A stretch of 64,000 bases of DNA from Roseivirga sp. (GTDB lineage Bacteria > Bacteroidota > Bacteroidia > Cytophagales > Cyclobacteriaceae): assembly GCA_021404565.1 (NCBI GenBank), contig JAAWWF010000010.1:1-64000 (forward strand). The letters run 5' to 3'. A program made the position numbers and the translations under genes. Shown here one piece after another: positions 1-8,513 of this stretch. Every line of letters starts with the position of its first letter. The first letter of the stretch is position 1. A model generated the notes under the pieces. The model saw only the letters and a list, made by a program, of their open reading frames with translations, did not search any database and was not told the DNA's origin.

Positions 1-1250
1 CAATATCTACATCATCCTGAATAGTGAAGGTGACTGTGCCGGTGGTCTGGCCATCCAGAATAGTGATAGTAGTATTGCTAAGTGTATAATCTGTGCCCGC
101 AATGCCTGTTCCACTTACTCCCAAGTCAACGGTCTGGTCACCATCCACTGCCTGTGAGGCTGTGGCCGCTACTGTAATAACCGTCTGAGCAGCTTCCGTA
201 CCTGTATTGGCTGATACGCTTAGGTCAACAGATGGAAAGTCATTATCGGTAATCGCAACGTTCTGAGTTGTCGTAGTTCCTAAGGTCACACCTGCTGATG
301 GATTGCTGAGCGTCAAAGTAGCGGTCTCGTCTCCTTCAATATCCGCATCATCCTGAATGGTAAAGGTGACTGTACCTGTAGTAGCACCATCCAGAATGGT
401 AATGGTAGCATTGCTTAGGGTATAGTCGGTATTGGCTATACCTGTGCCGCTGATTCCAAGGTCAACCGTTTGATCTCCATCCACTGCCTGAGATACGGTG
501 CCGGTTACTGTAATCACCGTTTGAGCTGCTTCAGTTCCGACATTGGCTGAAACACTCAGATCGACCGTTGGGAAGTCATTGTCAGTAATGGTTACATTCT
601 GGGTAGTGGTAGTGCCCAGAATTACACCTGCAGAAGGATTGCTGATGGTTAATGTGGCTGTTTCAGCTCCTTCAATATCCGCATCATCCTGAATGGTAAA
701 AGTCACTGTTCCCATGGTCGCTCCGTCCAAAATGGTAATGGTAGCATTGCTCAGGGTATAATCCGTACCTGCGATGCCGGTCCCGCTGACTCCAAGGTCA
801 ACGGTCTGGCCTCCATCCACCGCCTGAGAAGCAGTGGCAGTTACTGTAATTACCGTTTGAGCTGCTTCTGTACCAGCATTGGCGCTCACACTCAAATCAA
901 CCGTTGGAAAATCATTATCAGTAATAGTTACATTCTGAGTAGTGGTGGTGCCCAGAATCACACCCGCTGAAGGATTGCTGATCGTTAAGATAGCTGTCTC
1001 CGAGCCTTCAATATCTACATCATCCTGAACAGTAAAAGTAACTGTGCCGGTGGTCTGGCCATCCAAAATGGTGATGGTGGTATTGCTTAGGGCATAATCT
1101 GTATTGGCTATACCTGTGCCGCTTACTCCCAGATCGACTGTTTGATTGCCACTAACAGCTTGTGCAGCAGTAGCAGTTACTGTTATGGCGGTTTGGGCTG
1201 CTTCTGTACCGGCATTGGCGCTCACACTCAAATCAACTGTAGGCGCAAAA
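1..1250 (-). repeat. Tandem 336-bp coding repeats (Calx-beta array)
   Basis: Equivalent points of the repeat (the GTCATT/ATCATT of the domain junction) fall at 239, 575 and 911, an exact 336-bp period, or 112 codons. Four consecutive units are very similar in DNA as well as protein, which points to recent duplication or gene conversion within the giant gene. More diverged copies of the same unit occur further upstream in the gene. Confidence 0.85.
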
Positions 1251-4200
1251 CTGTCAGCAACAAATTCAAAGTCATCGACAGCTACATAGCTAATGCTACC
1301 AGATGTTTCAAACTCCAGTTCATCAATGGCAAAACCTGCGTTTTCATCCAGCTTGACAAAAGTGAAACCCTGGTTAACAGATTGCTGCGTATTTAAATCT
1401 CCTGAAGCAATAACCTTTGTAAACAAGGTGGTTGAAGCGTTCTTACCCCGAATAGTAATAGTACCATTGGTACCCACAATAGAGCAATCTTCTGAAGGGA
1501 ATAACCAAAGACTCTTTATATAAACTATCTGGCTGTTGGCTACAAGAAAACTACCGGTAAGGTTGTTTGAGCTATTGCAATTCCCCAGATTATCTACAAT
1601 AAAATCGCTGCCCCCTAAACCAAGGCCTGTAAATTCAGTGACTCCGAAAGTCGAGGCTGTAAAAGTGAAAGTCTGATTGGTCGCTGTGTTGGTGAAATCC
1701 GGATCATTATTGGTAAATGACTCGAAAGTCTCAGTAGTGAGCGTAGAGGTTGACGGGTAAATACCAAGGGTAATGTTTGAAGGGCCTATGACTCCCTCTC
1801 CATCATCGGTACTAATGGCTATGACATGCTGACCTACCGTTGATGAAGCACTGAAGACAGCATTATTCAAAGCATTATTTACATCCACCAATGGCCCGCT
1901 AAGTGTGAGATTTGAAGTTCCATCTCCTGAAACTGTAAGGTTAGTCGTTCCGGAAAGGGTGAAATTCCCACCACCTGCCACGGCAATAGTGACGGACTGG
2001 CTATCACCATCTGTATCCGTTATACTGATCAGATTACTATTACCCGAATTGAAGGTAATGTCTGTGGCGTTATCGGAAGATAAAGTCGCATCCTGAATGT
2101 TGATTACAGGAGCTGCATTGGCATCTGTTATTACAATGCTCCGGGTAGTAGTTGTTCCCAGTATCAAACCGGTAGACGGGTTACTGATGGTAAGTGTGGC
2201 CGTCTCATCACCTTCAACATCTGAGTCATTAAGAATGGTAAAAGTAGCCGTACCTGTAGTTTCTCCGTTCAGGATGGTAATCGTGGTCGCACTGAGGTTA
2301 TAATCCGTATTGGTAATACCAGTTCCGCTCACTCCTAAGTCAATCGTCTGGTCACCTGAAACTCCGCCCGAGGCAGTAGCAGTCACTGTAATCACTGTAC
2401 CATCTACTTCAGTTCCTGTATTGGCCGATACTGACAAATTAACATCAGTTGCCCCACAGAGTGTAAAACGCATAATGGGTCTTTGGTTATTAGCCTGACC
2501 GATAGTCAACCCCGTACCAGGGGTAGTAGTACTTTGAGCACCTATTGACATCGTATTATCGGTAAATTCATAATTGACGTTAGAAGCGGTTCCGGGTGTG
2601 TTGAAGGTATCCGTGACAAATTCAATGACGATATTACTGCTACCATCCCAGACGAATGGATTGTCCAATGTAAAGGTCTGCCAACCTACCGTTGCTGTAT
2701 TAGGTATATTGCCGGCTTCAATCACAGTGGTAAGTCCGGTGATGTAGGGTTCATTATTTGCTGCAGCAGTTCCTGCAGTGTAGAAATTTTGTGTAGTAGT
2801 TCCCATTTTCATAACCAACCCATCTACAGGACTTGTATTTGCACTCGCGAAATTGAGGTCAAGTGCTGTGATCAACCCGGCTCCAGTGACTCCAATCTCA
2901 TTGAGCTCAGCAGCTGTGACTATATACTGTTTTCGATTACTTCGATTCCCAAAAAAGGTAATCCAATAAGGACCCGATCCATTATTTTGCCCTTCTGCGG
3001 TGCCTCTTGTATAGACTCCGGATGCACTACAGTCCTCATCAGTAATAAGAATGTCTTCCGTAGTGTTGGTTCCCAGCGTCAAACCTACCGAAGGGTTGCT
3101 CATGGTAATTGTAGCCGTTTCTGCTACTTCATTATCAGCATCGCTTTGAATGGTAAAGGTTGCTGTGCCGGTAGTCTGCCCGTCCAGAATGGTGATGGTG
3201 GAAGTGCTCAGCGTATAGTCAGCCCCGGTAATACCGGTTCCAGATACACCAAGATCCACCGTCTGATCTCCTGACACTGCCGCTGAAGCAGTGGCGCTTA
3301 CCGTAATGACGGTCTGATCTACTTCTGTTCCGGTATTAGCAGACACACTCAAATTCACTTCCTGTGCAGAAGTTGTTGTAGTAAAGGTTTTAACAGTTCC
3401 ATAGCTGGTACCAACTCCATTGATGGCATAAGCTGCAAAAGAGTACTGCGTACCCCCTGTTAAGCCAGAAATAGTTTTGCTAAAGCTACCAGTAGCAGTG
3501 CCGTTGGCGTCTTTGGTCACACCCGTACCGTTTATCTGTGGATTGGCATTGGTAGCATTTGGGGCATATACTACTCCTCTTTCGCTCACCAAAAAGCCAC
3601 CACCAGAAGTCACCTCCCCTCCCAGGTCTGCAGAAGTATCCATGATATTAGCAGCATCTGCCGTAGTCAGGCTTGAAAGTACTGCTGAAGCCTCTTCTGT
3701 ATTGTAATGTACCACAACACTACTTAATCTATTATTAGCAGAAAGAATAAAAGGATAGTCGATTGCTGTCCCCCCTCTGATTTCTAAATTAGCATCACTA
3801 GCCAGTAAGTCATTGTTAGAACTTCCATTTGAATAGGTAACAAACCCTAGCGTTGTAGTAAAAGTGAGATAAAATCCATAGGTCTGACTTGCCGGAATAG
3901 TAAGATCTATGGGGATAGGAATAGAAGTAAGCTCAGTCGAAGTAGGGTTATTGTTATTCGGGTTCAGCCCTGAGACACTCCCCACTAAGGTCCAATCTCC
4001 AGAAGTAGTTTCGGACCCCACGAAACCTCCGGCTTTGTAGTAAATTTCAAAGGTTAATGGTGTTGAGCCGGCTAGTGTATGATCAAAACTATTGATTGTA
4101 ATTTCATTCGTAGTCGTAATATTGAACATGATACCCCGCTGATTGTTATTTGGAGAACTCGCTGTACTGGGCAGATCGGTATAAGCGGTTCCTGACCCTC

Positions 4201-6715
4201 CGCTATCATTATCAGTGATGCTCACTGATTGTGAAACCGTTGTCCCAAGAGTCAATCCCACTGAAGGGTTGCTGATGGTAAGTGTTGCTGTTTCAGTACC
4301 CTCATTATCCGAATCATCCTGAACGGTAAAAGTGACTGAGCCAGTGGTGGCACCATCAAGAATTGTGATGGAAGTATTGCTTAGGGAATAATCCGTACCA
4401 GAGATACCAGTGCCAGAGATACTCAGGTCAACGGTTTGGTCGCCAGATACTGCTGCCGAAGCCGTAGCAGTCACTGTAACTATGGTTTGATCTGCTTCAG
4501 TGCCGGTTGTGGCTGAGACACTCACATCAACCGATGGGAAGTCATTATCGGTAATGGTAACCATTTGTGTAGTCGCTGTACCCAAAGTCAAACCGGCAGA
4601 GGGGTTGCTGATGGTTAGAGTAGCCGTCTCAGTTCCTTCCGAGTCCGCATCGTCCTGTATGGTAAAAGTGACTGAACCGGTAGTTTGTCCATTGAGAATA
4701 GTAATCGTACTGTTGCTCAGTGTATAGTCTGTACCTGTAATCCCGGTTCCGCTCACTCCCAGGTCAATGGTTTGGTCACCCAAAACAGCAGCATCGGCAG
4801 TAGCGGTTACCGTAATTGCGGTTTGATCGGCTTCGGTACCTGAATTAGCACTTACTGATAGGCTTACCTCGGGTGAAGATTGAAAATCCATTCTCACGAT
4901 AGGTCGGGTAGTGGATTTTACTCCTGCAACATAGGAGCATCCATCAGCTTCACCAGCAGCAAAATCATAAAGATACAGTGCCCGAGTATCAGAACCTGTT
5001 GTTGAAGAAGACATAAAGAATGGTTTGTCAGTTTGCAAATCAGGGGTACAGAACTCCACGAGTATATTGCTTACACCATCCCAAAGGAATCCATCCATCC
5101 CAGGCTCATTGATAGGAAACTCTACCCAGGCAAAACTAGGGGGAAACATAAATGCTGCAGGTGGGGCAACCGTTGCATAGGTTGCTACTTGTGTAAGACC
5201 TGTTTCAAAATCCCAACGATCTTCAGGAACAGTTTGAGTGGGTGCCCCCTCCCCCAGAGAAGTCAATCCCGTACAGCCCATTTTCATGGTAAGATTAGTA
5301 ACGGTATTGGCCGGGTTAGTCCCGAATGTGTACTTAAACCAAAGGGATGAAATTTTACCACCTCCTGTAAACCCCGCTGCATTAAGTTCGGCTGCCGTGT
5401 ATAAAAACTGAACACGACCTCTTCGATCACCTGAGGTAGCCTCACCAAAGTGCATGGTAGCAGAAGAGGTCAACCCTTCGGTCTCATCACCGATAACTAC
5501 TGAAGTAAGGCTACCTGGGTAAGCCTGATTAGTAGGTCCGCAGACTTGCAAATCATTGTCCGTAATTGTCACATTTTGTGTGGCCGTACCTAATGTCAAT
5601 CCTGTTGAAGGATTACTGATAGTGAGTGTGGCGGTTTCCACTCCTTCTGCATCAGCATCATCCTGAATCGTAAAAGTAACGGAGCCTGTAGTCTGACCAT
5701 TCAAAATGGTAATAGTAGCATTGCTTAAAGTATAATCTGTACCCGCAATCCCTGTTCCGCTTACTCCCAGGTCAACAGTCTGATCTCCGGATACTGCAGC
5801 AGAAGCAGTGGCGGTTACTGTAATCGCTGTACCATCCGCTTCAGTACCCGCAGTGGCTGAAACACTTAAGTCTACTTCAGGGTTCGAACCACCTGCACTC
5901 CCCATTACCTGAATGTTATCAAATCTCCAGAGTTCAGTTGCCGTCCAGCTCACACAGGATATTCTCCACTCTATTGTGTTGCCTATCCCGGATGAAATGG
6001 TAGTAGCATAACTCTCTGTTCCTCCGGCTATATCACCTATCTGGATCATACTTCCAGGCGCTTCAGTTATCGTGGCCACACAGCTTTCTTCAGAAACTTC
6101 CTGCCAGCCCCCCCCATCGATTCTGTATTCCAGCTTTACCCAGTCGATACATGTGCTGCCCGATCCACTACAATCGTCACAGGCTTCCATGGTGCCATCT
6201 TCGGATAAGTCCATGGTAAAATCAATGCTGCTATAACCGGTAGTATTGATGGTCCCGGTGGTCCAGTTGGCAGCAGGACTATTCGGATCCTGGGCTTCCA
6301 GGAGCCCTCCGACTACTTTGAAGTAATCCGTAGTGGCCAATGCACCAGGCGTTAAGGCTGTCCAGGAGACTCCTCCTGTATTATCCAGTCCGGTGGTAGC
6401 ATCTTCGGCCTCGTCAAAGGTTTCTGAAAAAAGGAGAGTTCCGGCATGCATGGTGGGAGCAGCAGAAGTACCCATTAGTGCAAGATTCACCGGGATGTCC
6501 ATTGCAACATCCGTCAGATTCAGTACTCTAGTGCTTGTCTCCTCATGAACTATGGCAGGATGATAGACTTCTGTTTCACTTGCTCTTATCCCTTCAGCCG
6601 ATAGGGTTTTACCCTCATTACTCACAGAGATCAGGTTTAAGGCAAGCACCCCCAACCAGCCAAGAAAACGAACAAGAGGGAGTCTTTTCTTATGAGATTT
6701 CTTAATAGGTTCCAA
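1..6715 (-). CDS. Giant surface protein with Calx-beta-like repeats (5' part; runs off left edge)
   Basis: The minus strand is open from 6715 to the window edge, 2238 codons with no stop seen. No ATG lies near the 5' end; the likely start is TTG at 6715, which gives a basic N-terminus (MEPIKKSHKKR) and a hydrophobic segment (FLGWLGVLALNLIS), an export signal. The first in-frame ATG would lose that signal. A jelly-roll-like region follows at about 6500-5900, then at least nine Calx-beta-like domains of about 105-112 residues, each with a core like GTDYTLSNATITILDG and ending near VTITDND. These are near 5880-5545, 4870-4205 (two), 3360-3040, 2440-2110 and 1245-1 (four in tandem). Between them are two related modules with a WDGxSNIxxEF motif (about 5540-4890 and 3020-2450) and a fibronectin III-like stretch (about 3700-3380). 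Calx-beta domains bind calcium in adhesins. Adhesion and type IX export are inferences; the C-terminus is outside the window. Confidence 0.85.
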   Translation of the reverse strand, partial: MEPIKKSHKKRLPLVRFLGWLGVLALNLISVSNEGKTLSAEGIRASETEVYHPAIVHEETSTRVLNLTDVAMDIPVNLALMGTSAAPTMHAGTLLFSETFDEAEDATTGLDNTGGVSWTALTPGALATTDYFKVVGGLLEAQDPNSPAANWTTGTINTTGYSSIDFTMDLSEDGTMEACDDCSGSGSTCIDWVKLEYRIDGGGWQEVSEESCVATITEAPGSMIQIGDIAGGTESYATTISSGIGNTIEWRISCVSWTATELWRFDNIQVMGSAGGSNPEVDLSVSATAGTEADGTAITVTATASAAVSGDQTVDLGVSGTGIAGTDYTLSNATITILNGQTTGSVTFTIQDDADAEGVETATLTISNPSTGLTLGTATQNVTITDNDLQVCGPTNQAYPGSLTSVVIGDETEGLTSSATMHFGEATSGDRRGRVQFLYTAAELNAAGFTGGGKISSLWFKYTFGTNPANTVTNLTMKMGCTGLTSLGEGAPTQTVPEDRWDFETGLTQVATYATVAPPAAFMFPPSFAWVEFPINEPGMDGFLWDGVSNILVEFCTPDLQTDKPFFMSSSTTGSDTRALYLYDFAAGEADGCSYVAGVKSTTRPIVRMDFQSSPEVSLSVSANSGTEADQTAITVTATADAAVLGDQTIDLGVSGTGITGTDYTLSNSTITILNGQTTGSVTFTIQDDADSEGTETATLTISNPSAGLTLGTATTQMVTITDNDFPSVDVSVSATTGTEADQTIVTVTATASAAVSGDQTVDLSISGTGISGTDYSLSNTSITILDGATTGSVTFTVQDDSDNEGTETATLTISNPSVGLTLGTTVSQSVSITDNDSGGSGTAYTDLPSTASSPNNNQRGIMFNITTTNEITINSFDHTLAGSTPLTFEIYYKAGGFVGSETTSGDWTLVGSVSGLNPNNNNPTSTELTSIPIPIDLTIPASQTYGFYLTFTTTLGFVTYSNGSSNNDLLASDANLEIRGGTAIDYPFILSANNRLSSVVVHYNTEEASAVLSSLTTADAANIMDTSADLGGEVTSGGGFLVSERGVVYAPNATNANPQINGTGVTKDANGTATGSFSKTISGLTGGTQYSFAAYAINGVGTSYGTVKTFTTTTSAQEVNLSVSANTGTEVDQTVITVSATASAAVSGDQTVDLGVSGTGITGADYTLSTSTITILDGQTTGTATFTIQSDADNEVAETATITMSNPSVGLTLGTNTTEDILITDEDCSASGVYTRGTAEGQNNGSGPYWITFFGNRSNRKQYIVTAAELNEIGVTGAGLITALDLNFASANTSPVDGLVMKMGTTTQNFYTAGTAAANNEPYITGLTTVIEAGNIPNTATVGWQTFTLDNPFVWDGSSNIVIEFVTDTFNTPGTASNVNYEFTDNTMSIGAQSTTTPGTGLTIGQANNQRPIMRFTLCGATDVNLSVSANTGTEVDGTVITVTATASGGVSGDQTIDLGVSGTGITNTDYNLSATTITILNGETTGTATFTILNDSDVEGDETATLTISNPSTGLILGTTTTRSIVITDANAAPVINIQDATLSSDNATDITFNSGNSNLISITDTDGDSQSVTIAVAGGGNFTLSGTTNLTVSGDGTSNLTLSGPLVDVNNALNNAVFSASSTVGQHVIAISTDDGEGVIGPSNITLGIYPSTSTLTTETFESFTNNDPDFTNTATNQTFTFTASTFGVTEFTGLGLGGSDFIVDNLGNCNSSNNLTGSFLVANSQIVYIKSLWLFPSEDCSIVGTNGTITIRGKNASTTLFTKVIASGDLNTQQSVNQGFTFVKLDENAGFAIDELEFETSGSISYVAVDDFEFVADSFAPTVDLSVSANAGTEAAQTAITVTATAAQAVSGNQTVDLGVSGTGIANTDYALSNTTITILDGQTTGTVTFTVQDDVDIEGSETAILTISNPSAGVILGTTTTQNVTITDNDFPTVDLSVSANAGTEAAQTVITVTATASQAVDGGQTVDLGVSGTGIAGTDYTLSNATITILDGATMGTVTFTIQDDADIEGAETATLTISNPSAGVILGTTTTQNVTITDNDFPTVDLSVSANVGTEAAQTVITVTGTVSQAVDGDQTVDLGISGTGIANTDYTLSNATITILDGATTGTVTFTIQDDADIEGDETATLTLSNPSAGVTLGTTTTQNVAITDNDFPSVDLSVSANTGTEAAQTVITVAATASQAVDGDQTVDLGVSGTGIAGTDYTLSNTTITILDGQTTGTVTFTIQDDVDI

Positions 6716-7096
6716 TAGCAGTTTTTGATATTTCTTATTACCAATTGACCGTTAATACCTTCACAGCAAAGAAGGTTACTCCTGTTCAGTGAAATTAGAT
6801 GAGGGACCTGCTCCAGCCTTAACTCAGAATTGACATTCTTTGACAGATTTCAGGCAAAACAGCTTATTAGGCCATCTCAACCACTTTTCTCTGGATGTCG
6901 GTACCGGATGACTTCTGTATAAGTCATCCCGAAGACTACCTGATTTCATTAAACCGATTAGGCTTTTTCCTATCGTAAAAAGCTTCGATATCCTCTCGTT
7001 AGCGAGATGGGTAAGATTAGGTACAGAGAGGGTCTGCATCCAATTTTGAGGGTCATACAAACCTTATCACGAAGAGATTTATATGAAAAAGAGCTA
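6716..7096. other. Intergenic region with a perfect 9-bp hairpin
   Basis: No convincing gene was seen. GGATGACTT at 6906-6914 and its reverse complement AAGTCATCC at 6921-6929 form a perfect hairpin with a 6-nt loop. No T tract follows on either strand, so it is not a clear terminator. It lies about 190 nt upstream of the giant surface protein gene and may be a regulatory or mRNA structure. Confidence 0.5.
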
Positions 7097-8461
7097 TTAA
7101 ATGCTATTGATATACTGGTAGATGTCAGTGTTCTTACCTGGCCCCAGTTTCTTTTTCAACCGATAGCGGGCTACCTGAACACTGGAGGGACTAATGTTCA
7201 TGAGGCGGGCAATCTCTTTGGTAGACAAGCCCATTCTTATATAAGCACTGTGTTTTTCCTCGGTTTGAGACAGGTCGGGATGTTTGGTTCGAAGCTTATC
7301 AAAAAACGAGGTATGTACTTGCTCAAAGTGAGCTTTAAAAGTGTTCCAAGCCTTATCTATCGTTTTCTGATTTCCAATGAGATTAAGGATTTCTCTGACA
7401 CTCTCTTTAGGGAATTCTTTGCTTCCGTGGAGGCTTTTCTGAATTTTTTGCTCAAGTTCCTGCAGCGCATCATTTTTCTGAGTCATCTGAAGGGTCAGGG
7501 AGGCCAGTTCTCTCTGCTTATGATGCACCTGCTCTTCGAGGCGGTCATTCTCTGCCTCTTTTTTGCCCTTTTCAAGCTCCGGCAGTTTCACCTGATCTTC
7601 TAATCGCGCCTCCTGTTCTGCCGACAGTTTTTTTCGCAATTGAAACCTGTTGTACATGAGAACAAGCAAAACGACAAATACCAGTGCCAAAAATAAGAGA
7701 ATGTTTCGCTGTGTTCGTTGGGCTTCATTTTCAAGAGTGAGTGACTGGTTTTGGGCCCGCTGAAGTGTTAGCTGAGCTTCCTTCTTTTCTGTCTCATAGC
7801 GAGCTTTCAGATTCTCGGAAATCTCAAGGCGTTCTTTTTCGAAATAGTTTTCGATGCTCTGATGCAGGCTATCATAGTACAGGCTGACTTGCTCAGCATC
7901 ATTTTCATGGACGTAGTACCTGGCCAGAAGCTCGTAGCCTTCTTGAATATATGCACCGGACTCCAGATGTTTTACTATCTCCAACCCTTCCAGGATCATT
8001 GGGTTCACCCTGTCCCACCTATCGGTTTCCATATACAATCTGGCCTTTACAAGCAAGGTAGCCGCATAGAGTTCTTCATAGTCAGTTTCTTTGAGAATGC
8101 GAAGGGCGAGATTGGCTGAAGCTTCCGATTTGGCATACTCACCATTTCTTAAATAGACATACACCAAATTTGAATGACATATACCTACCCCCTGCTCATT
8201 ACCGATTTTGGCCATGGCGGGTATAGCCCTCAGAAAATACGCCTGAGATTCTCCTGGACAAATCTTCCTCTTCCCGCACTAAAAGCCGATCAAGGGCTTG
8301 TAAAACTTTGTTAGCGCTATCTGTAGCCAGGGTTTCGGGTACATCAGAGCATCATAGCCATCTTCGCGAGTTTGAGCCATAAGATTTAAGCAGCAGAAAG
8401 TAAAACAGAGGAAGAGTAACCCCTTATGGTCAAGGTATTTTAAGTATACATTTTTCACCAC
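7097..8461 (-). pseudogene. TPR / transmembrane / HTH regulator, disrupted near its 5' end
   Basis: The first part (8461-8279, 60 residues) starts with an export signal (LLFLCFTFCCLNLMAQ) and stops at TAG. The second part (8215-7097, 372 residues from an internal ATG) has TPR helices, a transmembrane segment (LLFLALVFVVLLVLMYNRF), a long coiled coil and a LuxR-like HTH (GLSTKEIARLMNISPSSVQ). Both lie in the same frame, 22 codons apart. Between them a second frame encodes a plausible stretch (DVPETLATDSANKVLQALDR, then LLVREEEDLS) that fits neither part's frame, so two compensating frameshifts near 8350 and 8250 are likely. Regulators of this Bacteroidota class usually have more N-terminal TPRs and are about 500-600 residues long, so some repeats are probably lost too. 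Either this is a decaying gene, or the ORF from 8215 is a shortened protein, or there are sequencing errors. Confidence 0.6.
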
Positions 8462-8513
8462 GCCTTCATCCTGCTTAGCTCTTAAAAATCTGTGATTATC
8501 TCAAATCAATACT

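Noticed and set aside
1-1250. Regular repeats resembling a CRISPR or satellite array
   Set aside because: The period is 336 bp, an exact multiple of three, and the units are translated as Calx-beta domains; there are no short direct repeats with unique spacers.
1-6600. Several plus-strand frames of 60-160 codons in the left 6.6 kb
   Set aside because: They lie opposite the long minus-strand repeat gene, repeat with its 336-bp period and are rich in residues that mirror its codons; they are shadows.
7007-7603. Plus-strand frame of 198 codons
   Set aside because: It is antisense to the TPR-HTH gene, which shows clear coiled-coil and HTH motifs.
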